NCBI GenBank assembly: GCA_963751595.1
Contig: CAVVVC010000004.1
Location: forward strand, 62,001-126,000
Reading direction: 5' to 3'
DNA length: 64,000 bases
From: JAHEGP01 sp963751595
GTDB lineage: Bacteria; Pseudomonadota; Gammaproteobacteria; Pseudomonadales; JAHEGP01
The notes below the pieces were generated by a model that saw only the letters and a list, made by a program, of their open reading frames with translations, searched no databases and was not told where the DNA came from. The translations under genes were made by a program, and so were the position numbers. Shown here piece after piece: positions 36,827 through 45,351 of this stretch (the first letter of the stretch is position 1; the number at the start of each line of letters is the position of its first letter).

Positions 36827-37960
36827 ATGAAACTGGTTTTCTGGCTGTTGGCAGTGGCGACAGCCTACAGTTACTTTCTCTATGCCGCATTGCTCCAACT
36901 GCTGCCCAAACGACGTGCCTACACGGAATTGGAGGGCAGTGGGGATCTGCCGAAGGTTAGCCTGATCATTACCGCGTACAATGAAGCGTCCCGGATTACT
37001 GAAAAACTCGAGAACTCCCTGGCCCTGGACTATCCCCTGGAGTTGCTTGAAATCATCGTCGCATCGGATTGTTCCGAGGATGAGACTGACGCCATCGGCG
37101 AGGACTTTGCGCCGGGACGGGTCAGACTGGTCCGCGCTGATGAGCGCAAGGGCAAGGAATACGCCCAATATTGCGCGATAAAGCAGGCGAAGGGCGAGAT
37201 TCTGGTCTTTTCTGATGTCGCCACCAGCATTTCACCCGGGGCCATCCGCAGTCTGGTGGACTATTTCCGTGACCCTCGAATTGGAGCCGTGTCCAGCGAA
37301 GATCATTTCGTCAGTCAGGATGGCAAAGTGGTTGGAGAGGGTGCCTACGTGCGGTATGAAATGTGGTTACGCCGGCTGGAGTCCGACTGCGCCGGCCTGG
37401 TTGGTCTTAGCGGCTCCTTTTTTGCGGCTCGAGCCTCGGTCTGCCAGCAGTGGGACATTTACTCGCCCAGTGACTTCAATACCGCGTTGAACTGCGCCAG
37501 GCAGGACCTGATTGCCGTCACCGCGCCAGACGTTCAAGGGCATTACAAGGATATTGTCGAGGCCAAGCGAGAGTACCAGCGCAAGGTGAGAACGGTACTG
37601 CGGGGTATGACGGCGCTGCTGCGGCACCCTGAAGTCCTGAGCTATCCGCGCTTTGGCATGTTTTCGATGCAACTGTGGAGTCACAAGATCATGCGCTGGG
37701 CGGTGCCCTGGTTGCTGATAGCCCTGCTGGTGGTTTCGTTCCTGCTCTGGAATGACGGGGCGGTCTACCGGATTGCACTGCTTGCCCAGTTGGGATTCTA
37801 TGGTGTGGGCCTGATAGGCTGGTTGATTCCATCCACTCGAGAGGTTGGCCTGGTGAGAATGGTGTATTTCTTTCTCCTGGTTAATGTTGCCCTGGCCGAG
37901 GCTTTTATCAAGTTGCTTAGGGGTGAGCGCATCTACGTCTGGAAGCCTTCCCAGCGGTGA
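36827..37960 (+). CDS. GT2 glycosyltransferase with membrane anchors
   Basis: This 377-residue protein has an N-terminal membrane segment (LVFWLLAVATAYSYFLYAAL) and a GT-A domain with KVSLIITAYNEASRITEKLE, EIIVASDCSEDETDAIGEDF and DERKGKEYAQYCAIKQAKGE. The DXD-like region is VFSDVATSISPGAI. QXXRW-like features are not clear. Three hydrophobic segments follow near residues 285-360. This layout resembles processive or chain-extending synthases, but the acceptor is unknown. Its stop overlaps the start of the DegT-like gene (GTGA), so the two are probably translationally coupled. Confidence 0.85.
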   Translation: MKLVFWLLAVATAYSYFLYAALLQLLPKRRAYTELEGSGDLPKVSLIITAYNEASRITEKLENSLALDYPLELLEIIVASDCSEDETDAIGEDFAPGRVRLVRADERKGKEYAQYCAIKQAKGEILVFSDVATSISPGAIRSLVDYFRDPRIGAVSSEDHFVSQDGKVVGEGAYVRYEMWLRRLESDCAGLVGLSGSFFAARASVCQQWDIYSPSDFNTALNCARQDLIAVTAPDVQGHYKDIVEAKREYQRKVRTVLRGMTALLRHPEVLSYPRFGMFSMQLWSHKIMRWAVPWLLIALLVVSFLLWNDGAVYRIALLAQLGFYGVGLIGWLIPSTREVGLVRMVYFFLLVNVALAEAFIKLLRGERIYVWKPSQR

Positions 37961-39132
37961 CTCATTCGCACCTGCTTACCCATTGGCTTGCGGGACGCTT
38001 GTCCCCCGTCGGCGAGCCCATTGAACTGCAAGCCGGAACGCCGCCGGCCGACAGCCTGTTTCCCGATGCCTATACCGCTGTGCTATTGAATAGCGGCACA
38101 GCGGCGCTGGCTCTGGCGATGGCAATCGCGGCCGAAGCGAAGGAGACTCCGTCACCCCGGGTGCTATTGCCCGCTTACGGTTGCCCGGATTTACTCGCAG
38201 CAGCCTACTATGCGGGTTTGCAGCCAGTGCTGGTGGATATTCACGCTGATAGCCCACGCTATCAGCAAGCGGCTTTGGAGGACGCAATTAATGCAGACAC
38301 CGTGGCAATCGTCGCTGTCAATTTTGTCGGCATTGCCGAAGACCTGGCAAGAATGCGTGCCCTGTGCGATCGTCATGGATTGGTCCTGATCGAGGATGAC
38401 GCCCAATACCTGCCGCTGGACAGTGCCGGGTCGAGCTACTCGGGTGACCTGGTCGTACATAGTTTTGGTCGGGGCAAGCCTGTCTCCCAGGTCGGTGGGG
38501 GCGCACTTTTGCAGCGCCAACCGCCAGGAGGCACCGCGTCTGCCAGGTTTGATCACTTGCCGCTGCAGCAACTCTCCGAGCGCAACTGGCGGCTCAAGGC
38601 GCGCCTTTTCAACCTGATCCTGCGTCCTCAGATCTATCAACTGCTTGCGCTGCTGCCGTTTTTACAGATCGGCGCCACGCGTTATCACGCGTTGGAGGGA
38701 ATTGAGCGAATGGATGCCTGGCGTAACGCCTATCTGCATTGCAACGTCGAGCTCTATCGCAAGCGATTCCGGCAGTTGCAGCAGCGATTGGATGTGGCGC
38801 TGGAGGCATTGCCCGGGTCTACCTACACCAATTTGCCGCGTTCCCACCAATGTCTGGATCGACCCCTGTTGCGGTATCCGGTACTGTGTCGCAGTGAAGC
38901 TCAGTGCAATGCATTGTTTTCGGCGCTTGAGGGTGAGGGCCTGGGCGCCTCACGCATGTACCGACGGGCGTTGCCGCAGATAGACAATATTCCCCACCCC
39001 ATTGTCGGCGAGTTCACCGGTGCTGAGGCATTCGCCAGTCGTCTGTTGACGTTGCCGCTGACCAGCTTTGTAAACCAGAAAAGGTTTGACAGACTGCTGG
39101 AGTTGTTGCACAACTACAGCGACTTCAGCTGA
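37957..39132 (+). CDS. DegT/DnrJ/EryC1-family PLP aminotransferase
   Basis: The family makes amino sugars for glycans by PLP-dependent transamination of a keto-sugar nucleotide. The cofactor region includes VLLNSGTAALALAMAIA, VLLPAYGCPDLLAAAYYAGL and IEDDAQYLP, and the Schiff-base lysine is in HSFGRGKPVSQVGGGALL. The C-terminal half has NLPRSHQCLDRPLLRYPVL. The start is the GTG overlapping the stop of the preceding GT2. An amino sugar would fit with a formyltransferase in the same cluster, although the two genes are not adjacent. Confidence 0.88.
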   Translation: MTHSHLLTHWLAGRLSPVGEPIELQAGTPPADSLFPDAYTAVLLNSGTAALALAMAIAAEAKETPSPRVLLPAYGCPDLLAAAYYAGLQPVLVDIHADSPRYQQAALEDAINADTVAIVAVNFVGIAEDLARMRALCDRHGLVLIEDDAQYLPLDSAGSSYSGDLVVHSFGRGKPVSQVGGGALLQRQPPGGTASARFDHLPLQQLSERNWRLKARLFNLILRPQIYQLLALLPFLQIGATRYHALEGIERMDAWRNAYLHCNVELYRKRFRQLQQRLDVALEALPGSTYTNLPRSHQCLDRPLLRYPVLCRSEAQCNALFSALEGEGLGASRMYRRALPQIDNIPHPIVGEFTGAEAFASRLLTLPLTSFVNQKRFDRLLELLHNYSDFS

Positions 39133-39224
39133 TGCGTGGTTCGCCCAGTGGCCGGTCCCCAGGGATCGATTGGCAACATGCTGGCCGTGTTTCCCTCCCC
39201 AGGGTTTCGATCCAGATCCGGCAC

Positions 39225-41864
39225 TTAGCGGTTTCGTGCCTGCTCCAGATGCCCTTGAATCACGGTTGACCCCGGCTCCAATTGCAACGCCCTGTCAAGC
39301 CAGTGAATTCCCTGTTCGACGTCCCCCCGGGCCAGGTAAGCCATCCCCAGCGTGTCCAGTACCGCGGAATTGTCAGGGCTCAATTGCTCGGCCATTTGCG
39401 CCAGCTCAAGTGCCCTGGCCGCCTTATCATCCGCGTCAAGGTACAGCCAGGCGAGATTATTGAGCGCCGTGACATTGTCGGGTTCAGCCTCCAGCACCTG
39501 CTGGTAGAGTGCGATCGCCGTGGTCGGGTCAGACGCATTCTGGGCCTCGATGGCTTTTACCAGAACAAGTGCGGTATCGCCGGGTAGCTGGGTGGACCAG
39601 TCCTTCGTGAAGGTATCTGCCCGCTCCGGGTCGGTAGCCTTTAGCAGTCGAAAAATCTTGTTTGCGAGGGGGGAGCTGGCCTGTACGTTCCAGGCATCGA
39701 AGTAAGCATTCAGGGCGGCACCGGAGTCACTTTCGCTGTAGATATCCCCCAACAACTCGTGTCCACTGGCGGGGGCAATTTGCAACAACAGCTCGGCCGC
39801 TTCATGGGCAGCAACGGGGTTGCCGTCTCGCATTTCGATTTCCGCCAGTAACTGCAGCAATGGCCTTGCATTGGGGAGCTGTGCCAGGCCCCGGGTGAGC
39901 TGTTTGCGGGCCAGCGTGAAATCGTTCGTCACCAGGGATGCCTCGGTCAGGTGCCGGTAGACTTCCAGGGCAACGCCCTCGATGTAAGCTTGCCCCGGCT
40001 GGCGTTGTATAGCCTCCTCGATCAGCGTGGCGGCGGCCTCTGCCTGTTGGTTGCGCAACCGGTATTGCGCCATGATCGACAGTGCCATCCCGCTTTGGGG
40101 GCGTTTTTCGCTTAAGGTTTGCAGCTTCTGCAGCCCCCGATCGACGTCGCCCTGTGCCTCTGTGCTACTGATGCTGCCTTTGAGGGCGTCGATGGAGTCC
40201 GGGACGATATCGAGGACACGTGAGAAATAGTCTTCGGCGCTGCGGTATGCACCCTCGCTGTAAGCCAGGCGCGCCATTGCCATCCACGCACTGGCATCAT
40301 TCGGGGAGATCTTGATAGCGCGCTGCAAATGCTTGCGGGCATCGTCGGGGCTACCGGCCATGAGGCAAGCAAGTCCGGCGAGCGTCTGTGCATGACTCTC
40401 ATCCGGGCTGGCCCTGGCTATTTCCTGAGCCAAAGTCAGAGTCTCTTCGATTTTGTTACTGCCAAGCAGGAGCTGGACAAGCGCCTCCTGAACGGCCGGG
40501 TCGAGGGGGTCAGTTTCATAAGCCAGCCTTGCCTGTTCAAGCGCCTGTGGCAGCAAACCCTGTCGCTGGTAGAAGGTTAGCATGGCCAGTCGCAGGCGGT
40601 TGTTGTTCGGGTCTATCTGCAGCGACTTTTCGATGAAACTGATACCGGCAAGGTCCTGGCGGGCAAGCTTGGCAAGGCCAAAGAGCCCCAGCAGCGTGGC
40701 GTTGTCCCGGCGGGTTTGAAGCTCAGGCTCGAGGATCTCCAGAACCTGGTCAATCTCATTGAGTTGAAACTTGGCGCTCAGCAGCAGCTCCAGCGCAGAG
40801 CTGTTGGCGGTTTCCGGATCGATGTGGGCCATGAGCAGAGCGGCGGCCTGGGACACATCGCCCTGCATGTAGCTAACGATACCCAGCAGGGTGCCGGCAA
40901 AACTATCGCCGCCATTTTCCAGCACCTGCTTGAGTACCTCGCTGGCCTCGTGCAGCCTGCCGTCCTCGATCAGTTGGATACTTCGCTCGATGAGGGTTTT
41001 ATTGGCGGAATATTCCGGAAGCTGTTGAGCCAGGGTTCGCTGATAAGCGGCGGCTTCGTCAGTGCGTCCGTGCAGGGTCAAGGCTCGTGCCATTAGCTGC
41101 AGCGCCTCGATTCGCTCGGGCAACATAATATCGGTTTCGGGGAGCTGGCCAAGTAGCTCAGTCAGTGATCCCTCTGCCTGCTCGTATTTGCCCCGTTGGA
41201 CGCCAATGCCTGCTGCCAGAAGCCGGGCTTCAGCATTGAGGGGGCCGGTTGGATCCAGCATTGGCTCAAGGGTTGCCAGGGCCGCCTGGGAATTGCCTTC
41301 CAACAAACTCACCCGCGCCAGTTCGACAATGACTCGGTCGCGGATCGGCCCGGCCGCCGCCTTTTGCAGAGCCGAGCGTGCGCCTTCCAGCTCACCCAGG
41401 CCCATCAGGGCTTGACCCAGGTAGAGCTGGTAGAGAAGACCTTGCTGGGGGCTGTTAGCGGCCGTGTCGCTGGCGAGCAGCAAATCCCGTGCCGAACGAT
41501 ACTTGCCCAGGCCATTGAGCGCCCGGGCTTGTTCCAGGGTTAGCGCGGGATGGTTTTTGTCCGGTGCCTTTGCCGCGGCCTCCACGGCACTGCGAAAGTA
41601 CCCCAGCTGGTTGTAGAGGGAGACCATCAGGAGATGGGGAGCCATCTGCGATGGTGCGGCCCGGACCGCGTTTTGAGCCTGGATCAGTGCCGCCCTGAAC
41701 TGTCCCTGCTCACGGTACTCCTGCGCGCTCTCCAGCTGTCGGGCAGCCTGCTCGGTGGCAGATTGACCGCATGCAGTCAGCAGTAATGCGACTGCAAGGG
41801 TAAGCAGAGCGATTGGGCTCGAATGGTTGCGCTGCTGCGGTAGTTGTTGCCTGGCAATGGACAT
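39225..41864 (-). CDS. prsT: PrsT: PEP-CTERM-system TPR-repeat lipoprotein
   Basis: This is an 879-residue lipoprotein with a signal peptide ending LLLTACG (lipidated Cys32). The rest is a long array of tetratricopeptide repeats. Repeat cores such as QFRAALIQAQNAVRAAPSQM, ALNGLGKYRSARDLLLASDT and NVTALNNLAWLYLDADDKAA recur about every 34 residues to the end. The family is restricted to exosortase genomes and usually neighbours PrsK and PrsR. A role in assembly or scaffolding of the exported polysaccharide is generally inferred. It is last in the minus-strand set DUF1631-prsK-prsR-prsT and starts 42 bases after the prsR stop. Confidence 0.92.
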   Translation of the reverse strand: MSIARQQLPQQRNHSSPIALLTLAVALLLTACGQSATEQAARQLESAQEYREQGQFRAALIQAQNAVRAAPSQMAPHLLMVSLYNQLGYFRSAVEAAAKAPDKNHPALTLEQARALNGLGKYRSARDLLLASDTAANSPQQGLLYQLYLGQALMGLGELEGARSALQKAAAGPIRDRVIVELARVSLLEGNSQAALATLEPMLDPTGPLNAEARLLAAGIGVQRGKYEQAEGSLTELLGQLPETDIMLPERIEALQLMARALTLHGRTDEAAAYQRTLAQQLPEYSANKTLIERSIQLIEDGRLHEASEVLKQVLENGGDSFAGTLLGIVSYMQGDVSQAAALLMAHIDPETANSSALELLLSAKFQLNEIDQVLEILEPELQTRRDNATLLGLFGLAKLARQDLAGISFIEKSLQIDPNNNRLRLAMLTFYQRQGLLPQALEQARLAYETDPLDPAVQEALVQLLLGSNKIEETLTLAQEIARASPDESHAQTLAGLACLMAGSPDDARKHLQRAIKISPNDASAWMAMARLAYSEGAYRSAEDYFSRVLDIVPDSIDALKGSISSTEAQGDVDRGLQKLQTLSEKRPQSGMALSIMAQYRLRNQQAEAAATLIEEAIQRQPGQAYIEGVALEVYRHLTEASLVTNDFTLARKQLTRGLAQLPNARPLLQLLAEIEMRDGNPVAAHEAAELLLQIAPASGHELLGDIYSESDSGAALNAYFDAWNVQASSPLANKIFRLLKATDPERADTFTKDWSTQLPGDTALVLVKAIEAQNASDPTTAIALYQQVLEAEPDNVTALNNLAWLYLDADDKAARALELAQMAEQLSPDNSAVLDTLGMAYLARGDVEQGIHWLDRALQLEPGSTVIQGHLEQARNR

Positions 41865-41905
41865 TGGTCTCCCCGCTGGGCTTTAGCTCGCTGTCGCCGC
41901 AGGGT

Positions 41906-43276
41906 CTACTCGGCCTCGAGCTGAATTTCGTATTTCTTCACCAGGTCGTACAGGGTGGGTCGGGTAATGCCCAGCAGTTTTGCGGCGACCGTGATATTAC
42001 CGCCGGCGAAGGCCAGGGCCTTGTTGATAGCGGCCTTCTCTGCATCGAAGCGCACCTGGCGCAGGTTGATCGATAGCCCGTCCGTTTGATCGAGGCCCAG
42101 ATCTTCGGCACTTACCATTTTTTCGTTGCACATGATGACCGCGCGGCGGATTTTGTTTTCCATTTCGCGGATATTGCCCGGCCAGGGGTAAGACTCGAGG
42201 GCGGCTGCGGCTTCCGGCGTAAACCCTTTCAGTGACTTGGAGTGCTCGGCGCAGAATTTTTGCAGGAGATGGCGCGACAAAAGTGTGCGATCCCCCTGGC
42301 GCTCCCGAAGCGGCGGAATGTTTATGACGATTTCACTGATTCGATAGAACAGGTCCTCGCGGAAGGTTCCCTCTGCCACCATCTCCTCAAGGGGTTTATT
42401 GGTCGCGCACACAACCCTGACATCGACCGCAATCAGTTCCCGCCCGCCCAGTCGTTCTATTTCCCGCTCCTGCAGAAAGCGCAATAATTTTGCCTGCAGA
42501 GCCAGGGGCATATCGCCAATTTCATCGAGAAACAGCGTGCCGCCATCGGCGGATTCTACTTTGCCAATGGTTCGCTTGGTGGCACCGGTGAAGGCACCGC
42601 GCTCATATCCGAACAGCTCGCTCTCCATCAGGTTTTCCGGTACAGCGGCACAATTGATGGCGACGAAACGTTTTTCGGCGCGGGGGCTCAGGCGATGAAT
42701 TGCCTTCGCGAGTACTTCCTTGCCGGTTCCGCTATCCCCGAGCAGCAGGCAACTGACGGTGGTAGGGGCGATTTTTTCAAGGGTGGCGCAAATCCGCAGC
42801 ATCGCACCGTCTGATGCAATAATGCCCTCGAGGGGGGATTTGTGTTCAAGTTGCATGCGCCGATGCTGTTCTTCGAGTTCGTAGATTCGAAAGGCGCGTC
42901 TGACCAAGAGATCGAGGGTATCGGTGTTCACCGGTTTTTCATAAAAATCATAAGCGCCCATTGCGATGGCCCGGATCGCATTTTCGGTTTCATGGTGTCC
43001 GGTTACGACCACTATTTTTGTGGCGGGGGCTATTTCAAGGATCTCGCGGACTGTGGCAAAACCCTCTTCGACACCTTCCTCGTCGGGCGGTAGCCCGAGA
43101 TCCTGTAACACAACGCAGGGTTCTTCCCGCCTTACCGCGGCTATGGCACTGTCCCGGTCCCCCGCCAGGGCGACATCATACTGGTCGAAATGCCAGCGCA
43201 ATTGGCTTTGCAGGCCAATGTCATCCTCTACGATTAACAACTTGGGTTTGGCGTCGCTATTGCTAGTGGTCGTCAT
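41906..43276 (-). CDS. prsR: PrsR: sigma-54-dependent response regulator of the PEP-CTERM system
   Basis: This is a 456-residue NtrC-type activator. The receiver domain (residues about 12-130) carries the phospho-acceptor in VVLQDLGLPPDEE. The AAA+ domain has Walker A GDSGTGKEVLAKAIH and the sigma-54 contact loop ELFGYERGAFTGATKR. Walker B is GGTLFLDEIGDMPL. The C-terminal Fis-like helix-turn-helix is NITVAAKLLGITRPTLYDLV. The family name refers to a box found before PEP-CTERM genes. It lies 5 bases after prsK. Three sigma-54 promoters with a shared upstream motif at 54.7-60.6 kb are plausible targets in this window. Confidence 0.95.
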   Translation of the reverse strand: MTTTSNSDAKPKLLIVEDDIGLQSQLRWHFDQYDVALAGDRDSAIAAVRREEPCVVLQDLGLPPDEEGVEEGFATVREILEIAPATKIVVVTGHHETENAIRAIAMGAYDFYEKPVNTDTLDLLVRRAFRIYELEEQHRRMQLEHKSPLEGIIASDGAMLRICATLEKIAPTTVSCLLLGDSGTGKEVLAKAIHRLSPRAEKRFVAINCAAVPENLMESELFGYERGAFTGATKRTIGKVESADGGTLFLDEIGDMPLALQAKLLRFLQEREIERLGGRELIAVDVRVVCATNKPLEEMVAEGTFREDLFYRISEIVINIPPLRERQGDRTLLSRHLLQKFCAEHSKSLKGFTPEAAAALESYPWPGNIREMENKIRRAVIMCNEKMVSAEDLGLDQTDGLSINLRQVRFDAEKAAINKALAFAGGNITVAAKLLGITRPTLYDLVKKYEIQLEAE

Positions 43277-43281
43277 AAGAA

Positions 43282-45324
43282 TTAGGCCGCTTCCTGCTTT
43301 GACGCGATCAGTGGGATGGTGATGCAGATCGTGGTGCCGATCCCGGGCTCGCTCGAGACTTGCATGTCCCCGCCAATGGCTAGAATGTATTCCCGGGCCT
43401 GATAGACACCGATGCCCATGCCCTTGCCCGACTTTGTAGTGTCGAAAGGCTTGAAGAGCCGCCCTTTGACGAATTCCGCGCTCATACCTTCACCGTTGTC
43501 TTCAACTTCAATCACGGCCAGATTCTGGCGCTGCTCAAGTCGCACATCGATGAAGCCGCCGTCCGAGGTGGCATCCTGGGCGTTTTTGATCAGGTGGGAA
43601 AGTATCATCACAAGATTGTCATGATCGGCCTTCGCTTTCAAGCCCCTGGCCTCTAGCCGCAGTATCGGGGCGGGTTTGAGATCACCGCATTTTTTGATGA
43701 CTTCGATGAGTGCCTGTTCCAGGTTTGTGCTCTTTGGCGGGATAGGCTCCTTGCGCTGCATTTTGCCGAGCAGGTTGTTCATCCGCTTGACGGAGTTTTC
43801 GATGGTATTGATCATATCCTCTACAAACGCCGGGTTTTCCTTATGCTTGGCCGCATTTTCAACCACCAGCGCTTGTTGGGCGATGAGGTTTTTCAGGTCG
43901 TGCATAATGAAGGCCGTGAGTTTGTTGTAGGCTTCGAATTGGCGAGACTGGGCGAGTAATTCGGCCGCCTGGTGTCGAGCCAGGTAGCTGGCCAACTGGC
44001 GGCCAACCGTTTTTAGAAGGTCCAGATCTTCCCAGGTCAGGTCACCCGAGTCGCTGCCCCTGACAAGACCAATGAATCCGAGCAGGTACTCTTCGTTGAA
44101 GAGTGGCACGATGATCCAGAGATTGTCGATATTGCTTGCCCAGCCGGGTATAAGCTGGTCTTCCGCATAGTCGCCCCCCGATTCAAATATCCATTCACGT
44201 TCGATCATGGTTTTGATGAAGGCAGAATCCGCCGGCTCGCTCGCTCCGGCGGGAAGACCCATCGGGTAGGAAGCCTCCGCATCGAACTGATTCTCGTGGC
44301 GCAACCAGAGTATGCCGCCGGGGCTGTTGAAAACAGCACTCATCGCCTTGATCGCGCGTTGCTGCATATCATCTTCCCCGTAGGGTCGAGACAGCCGGTC
44401 AATCAACTTCAACCATTCCACGCGATAGTCGTATTTGTGACTGAAGAAGTTCTTGTTGATAAAAACCAGCGCCGAGGCCCGCAGACTTGGAACCGTGCTG
44501 ATGATGACCAGGCCGATGATACCCGTGAAGGTGAGTACCTGTTGCAGTGCCGCGCCCCAGTTTTCACCGTACACCTTGATGTAGTAGCCCACGGTTGACA
44601 TCAGGAACAACAGAACCCCGGCCCCAAGCAAACCGGTGGTGTAAAAGACCATGTTGCGGGAAAAGCTTACCTGGGGTGCGCTGTCAGTTTTCGCGAGGGT
44701 AACAATGAGAAACACACCCGCGATGCTGTAGATTGCGCCGCGAGCATTCCAGCTATCAGCGGGTGTTGTCTGGAATACCAGCATCTGCGAAAACAGGTAC
44801 AAATCATAAATGAAGAGTGCCCCGAGCCCCAGGGCGAAGAACTTGATGGAGTGGCGGACCTTGACGCTCAGGTTCCGATACAACTGCTCCAGCAGTACCA
44901 CTCCCAACACCGCCAGCAACAAGTTGGACCAGGTGATCATCGTACTGGCGTAGACCGCTGTCCTGGGCTGGTGCAATACCGTTTCCAGCACCGCAAACGC
45001 AATAATCGCCAAGATGAGGCCAGCACACAAAAATGCCATCCATTTGGGCAAATGGGTGCCAGTGAACGTGTGCACCATCCCGAAAATTGCCCAATACCAG
45101 AAGGTGTAGAACAGCAGATCGAAACAGAACAGTATCAGGGGAGAGGTGTTATAGTGGGCCTGGACCAGAACGGCCCCCATCCGTAGCGATGTGACGAGCG
45201 CAGCGATTGCCAGTGTGGCAGGATAATGGCGGCGGTAGCTCGGCGATGCCAGCTGCCAGAACAAGATGAAAAAAGCGATGGCACCGGCGAACGAATTCAG
45301 ATAATTAACGCCGAAATCCCACAT
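43282..45324 (-). CDS. prsK: PrsK: PEP-CTERM-system sensor histidine kinase
   Basis: This is a 680-residue membrane sensor kinase. The first ~300 residues hold about nine membrane helices, the input domain typical of PrsK. A GAF-type domain follows near residues 320-460. The H-box is KLTAFIMHDLKNLIAQQALV with the phospho-acceptor His. The ATPase domain has VMILSHLIKNAQDAT (N-box), VEVEDNGEGMSAEFV-type G1, and GKGMGIGVYQAREYILAIGG (G2). It would phosphorylate PrsR. The signal sensed is unknown. It lies between the DUF1631 gene (27 bases upstream) and prsR (5 bases downstream). Confidence 0.95.
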   Translation of the reverse strand: MWDFGVNYLNSFAGAIAFFILFWQLASPSYRRHYPATLAIAALVTSLRMGAVLVQAHYNTSPLILFCFDLLFYTFWYWAIFGMVHTFTGTHLPKWMAFLCAGLILAIIAFAVLETVLHQPRTAVYASTMITWSNLLLAVLGVVLLEQLYRNLSVKVRHSIKFFALGLGALFIYDLYLFSQMLVFQTTPADSWNARGAIYSIAGVFLIVTLAKTDSAPQVSFSRNMVFYTTGLLGAGVLLFLMSTVGYYIKVYGENWGAALQQVLTFTGIIGLVIISTVPSLRASALVFINKNFFSHKYDYRVEWLKLIDRLSRPYGEDDMQQRAIKAMSAVFNSPGGILWLRHENQFDAEASYPMGLPAGASEPADSAFIKTMIEREWIFESGGDYAEDQLIPGWASNIDNLWIIVPLFNEEYLLGFIGLVRGSDSGDLTWEDLDLLKTVGRQLASYLARHQAAELLAQSRQFEAYNKLTAFIMHDLKNLIAQQALVVENAAKHKENPAFVEDMINTIENSVKRMNNLLGKMQRKEPIPPKSTNLEQALIEVIKKCGDLKPAPILRLEARGLKAKADHDNLVMILSHLIKNAQDATSDGGFIDVRLEQRQNLAVIEVEDNGEGMSAEFVKGRLFKPFDTTKSGKGMGIGVYQAREYILAIGGDMQVSSEPGIGTTICITIPLIASKQEAA

Positions 45325-45351
45325 AAACTAACCGATGGTTGCCGCGCCAGG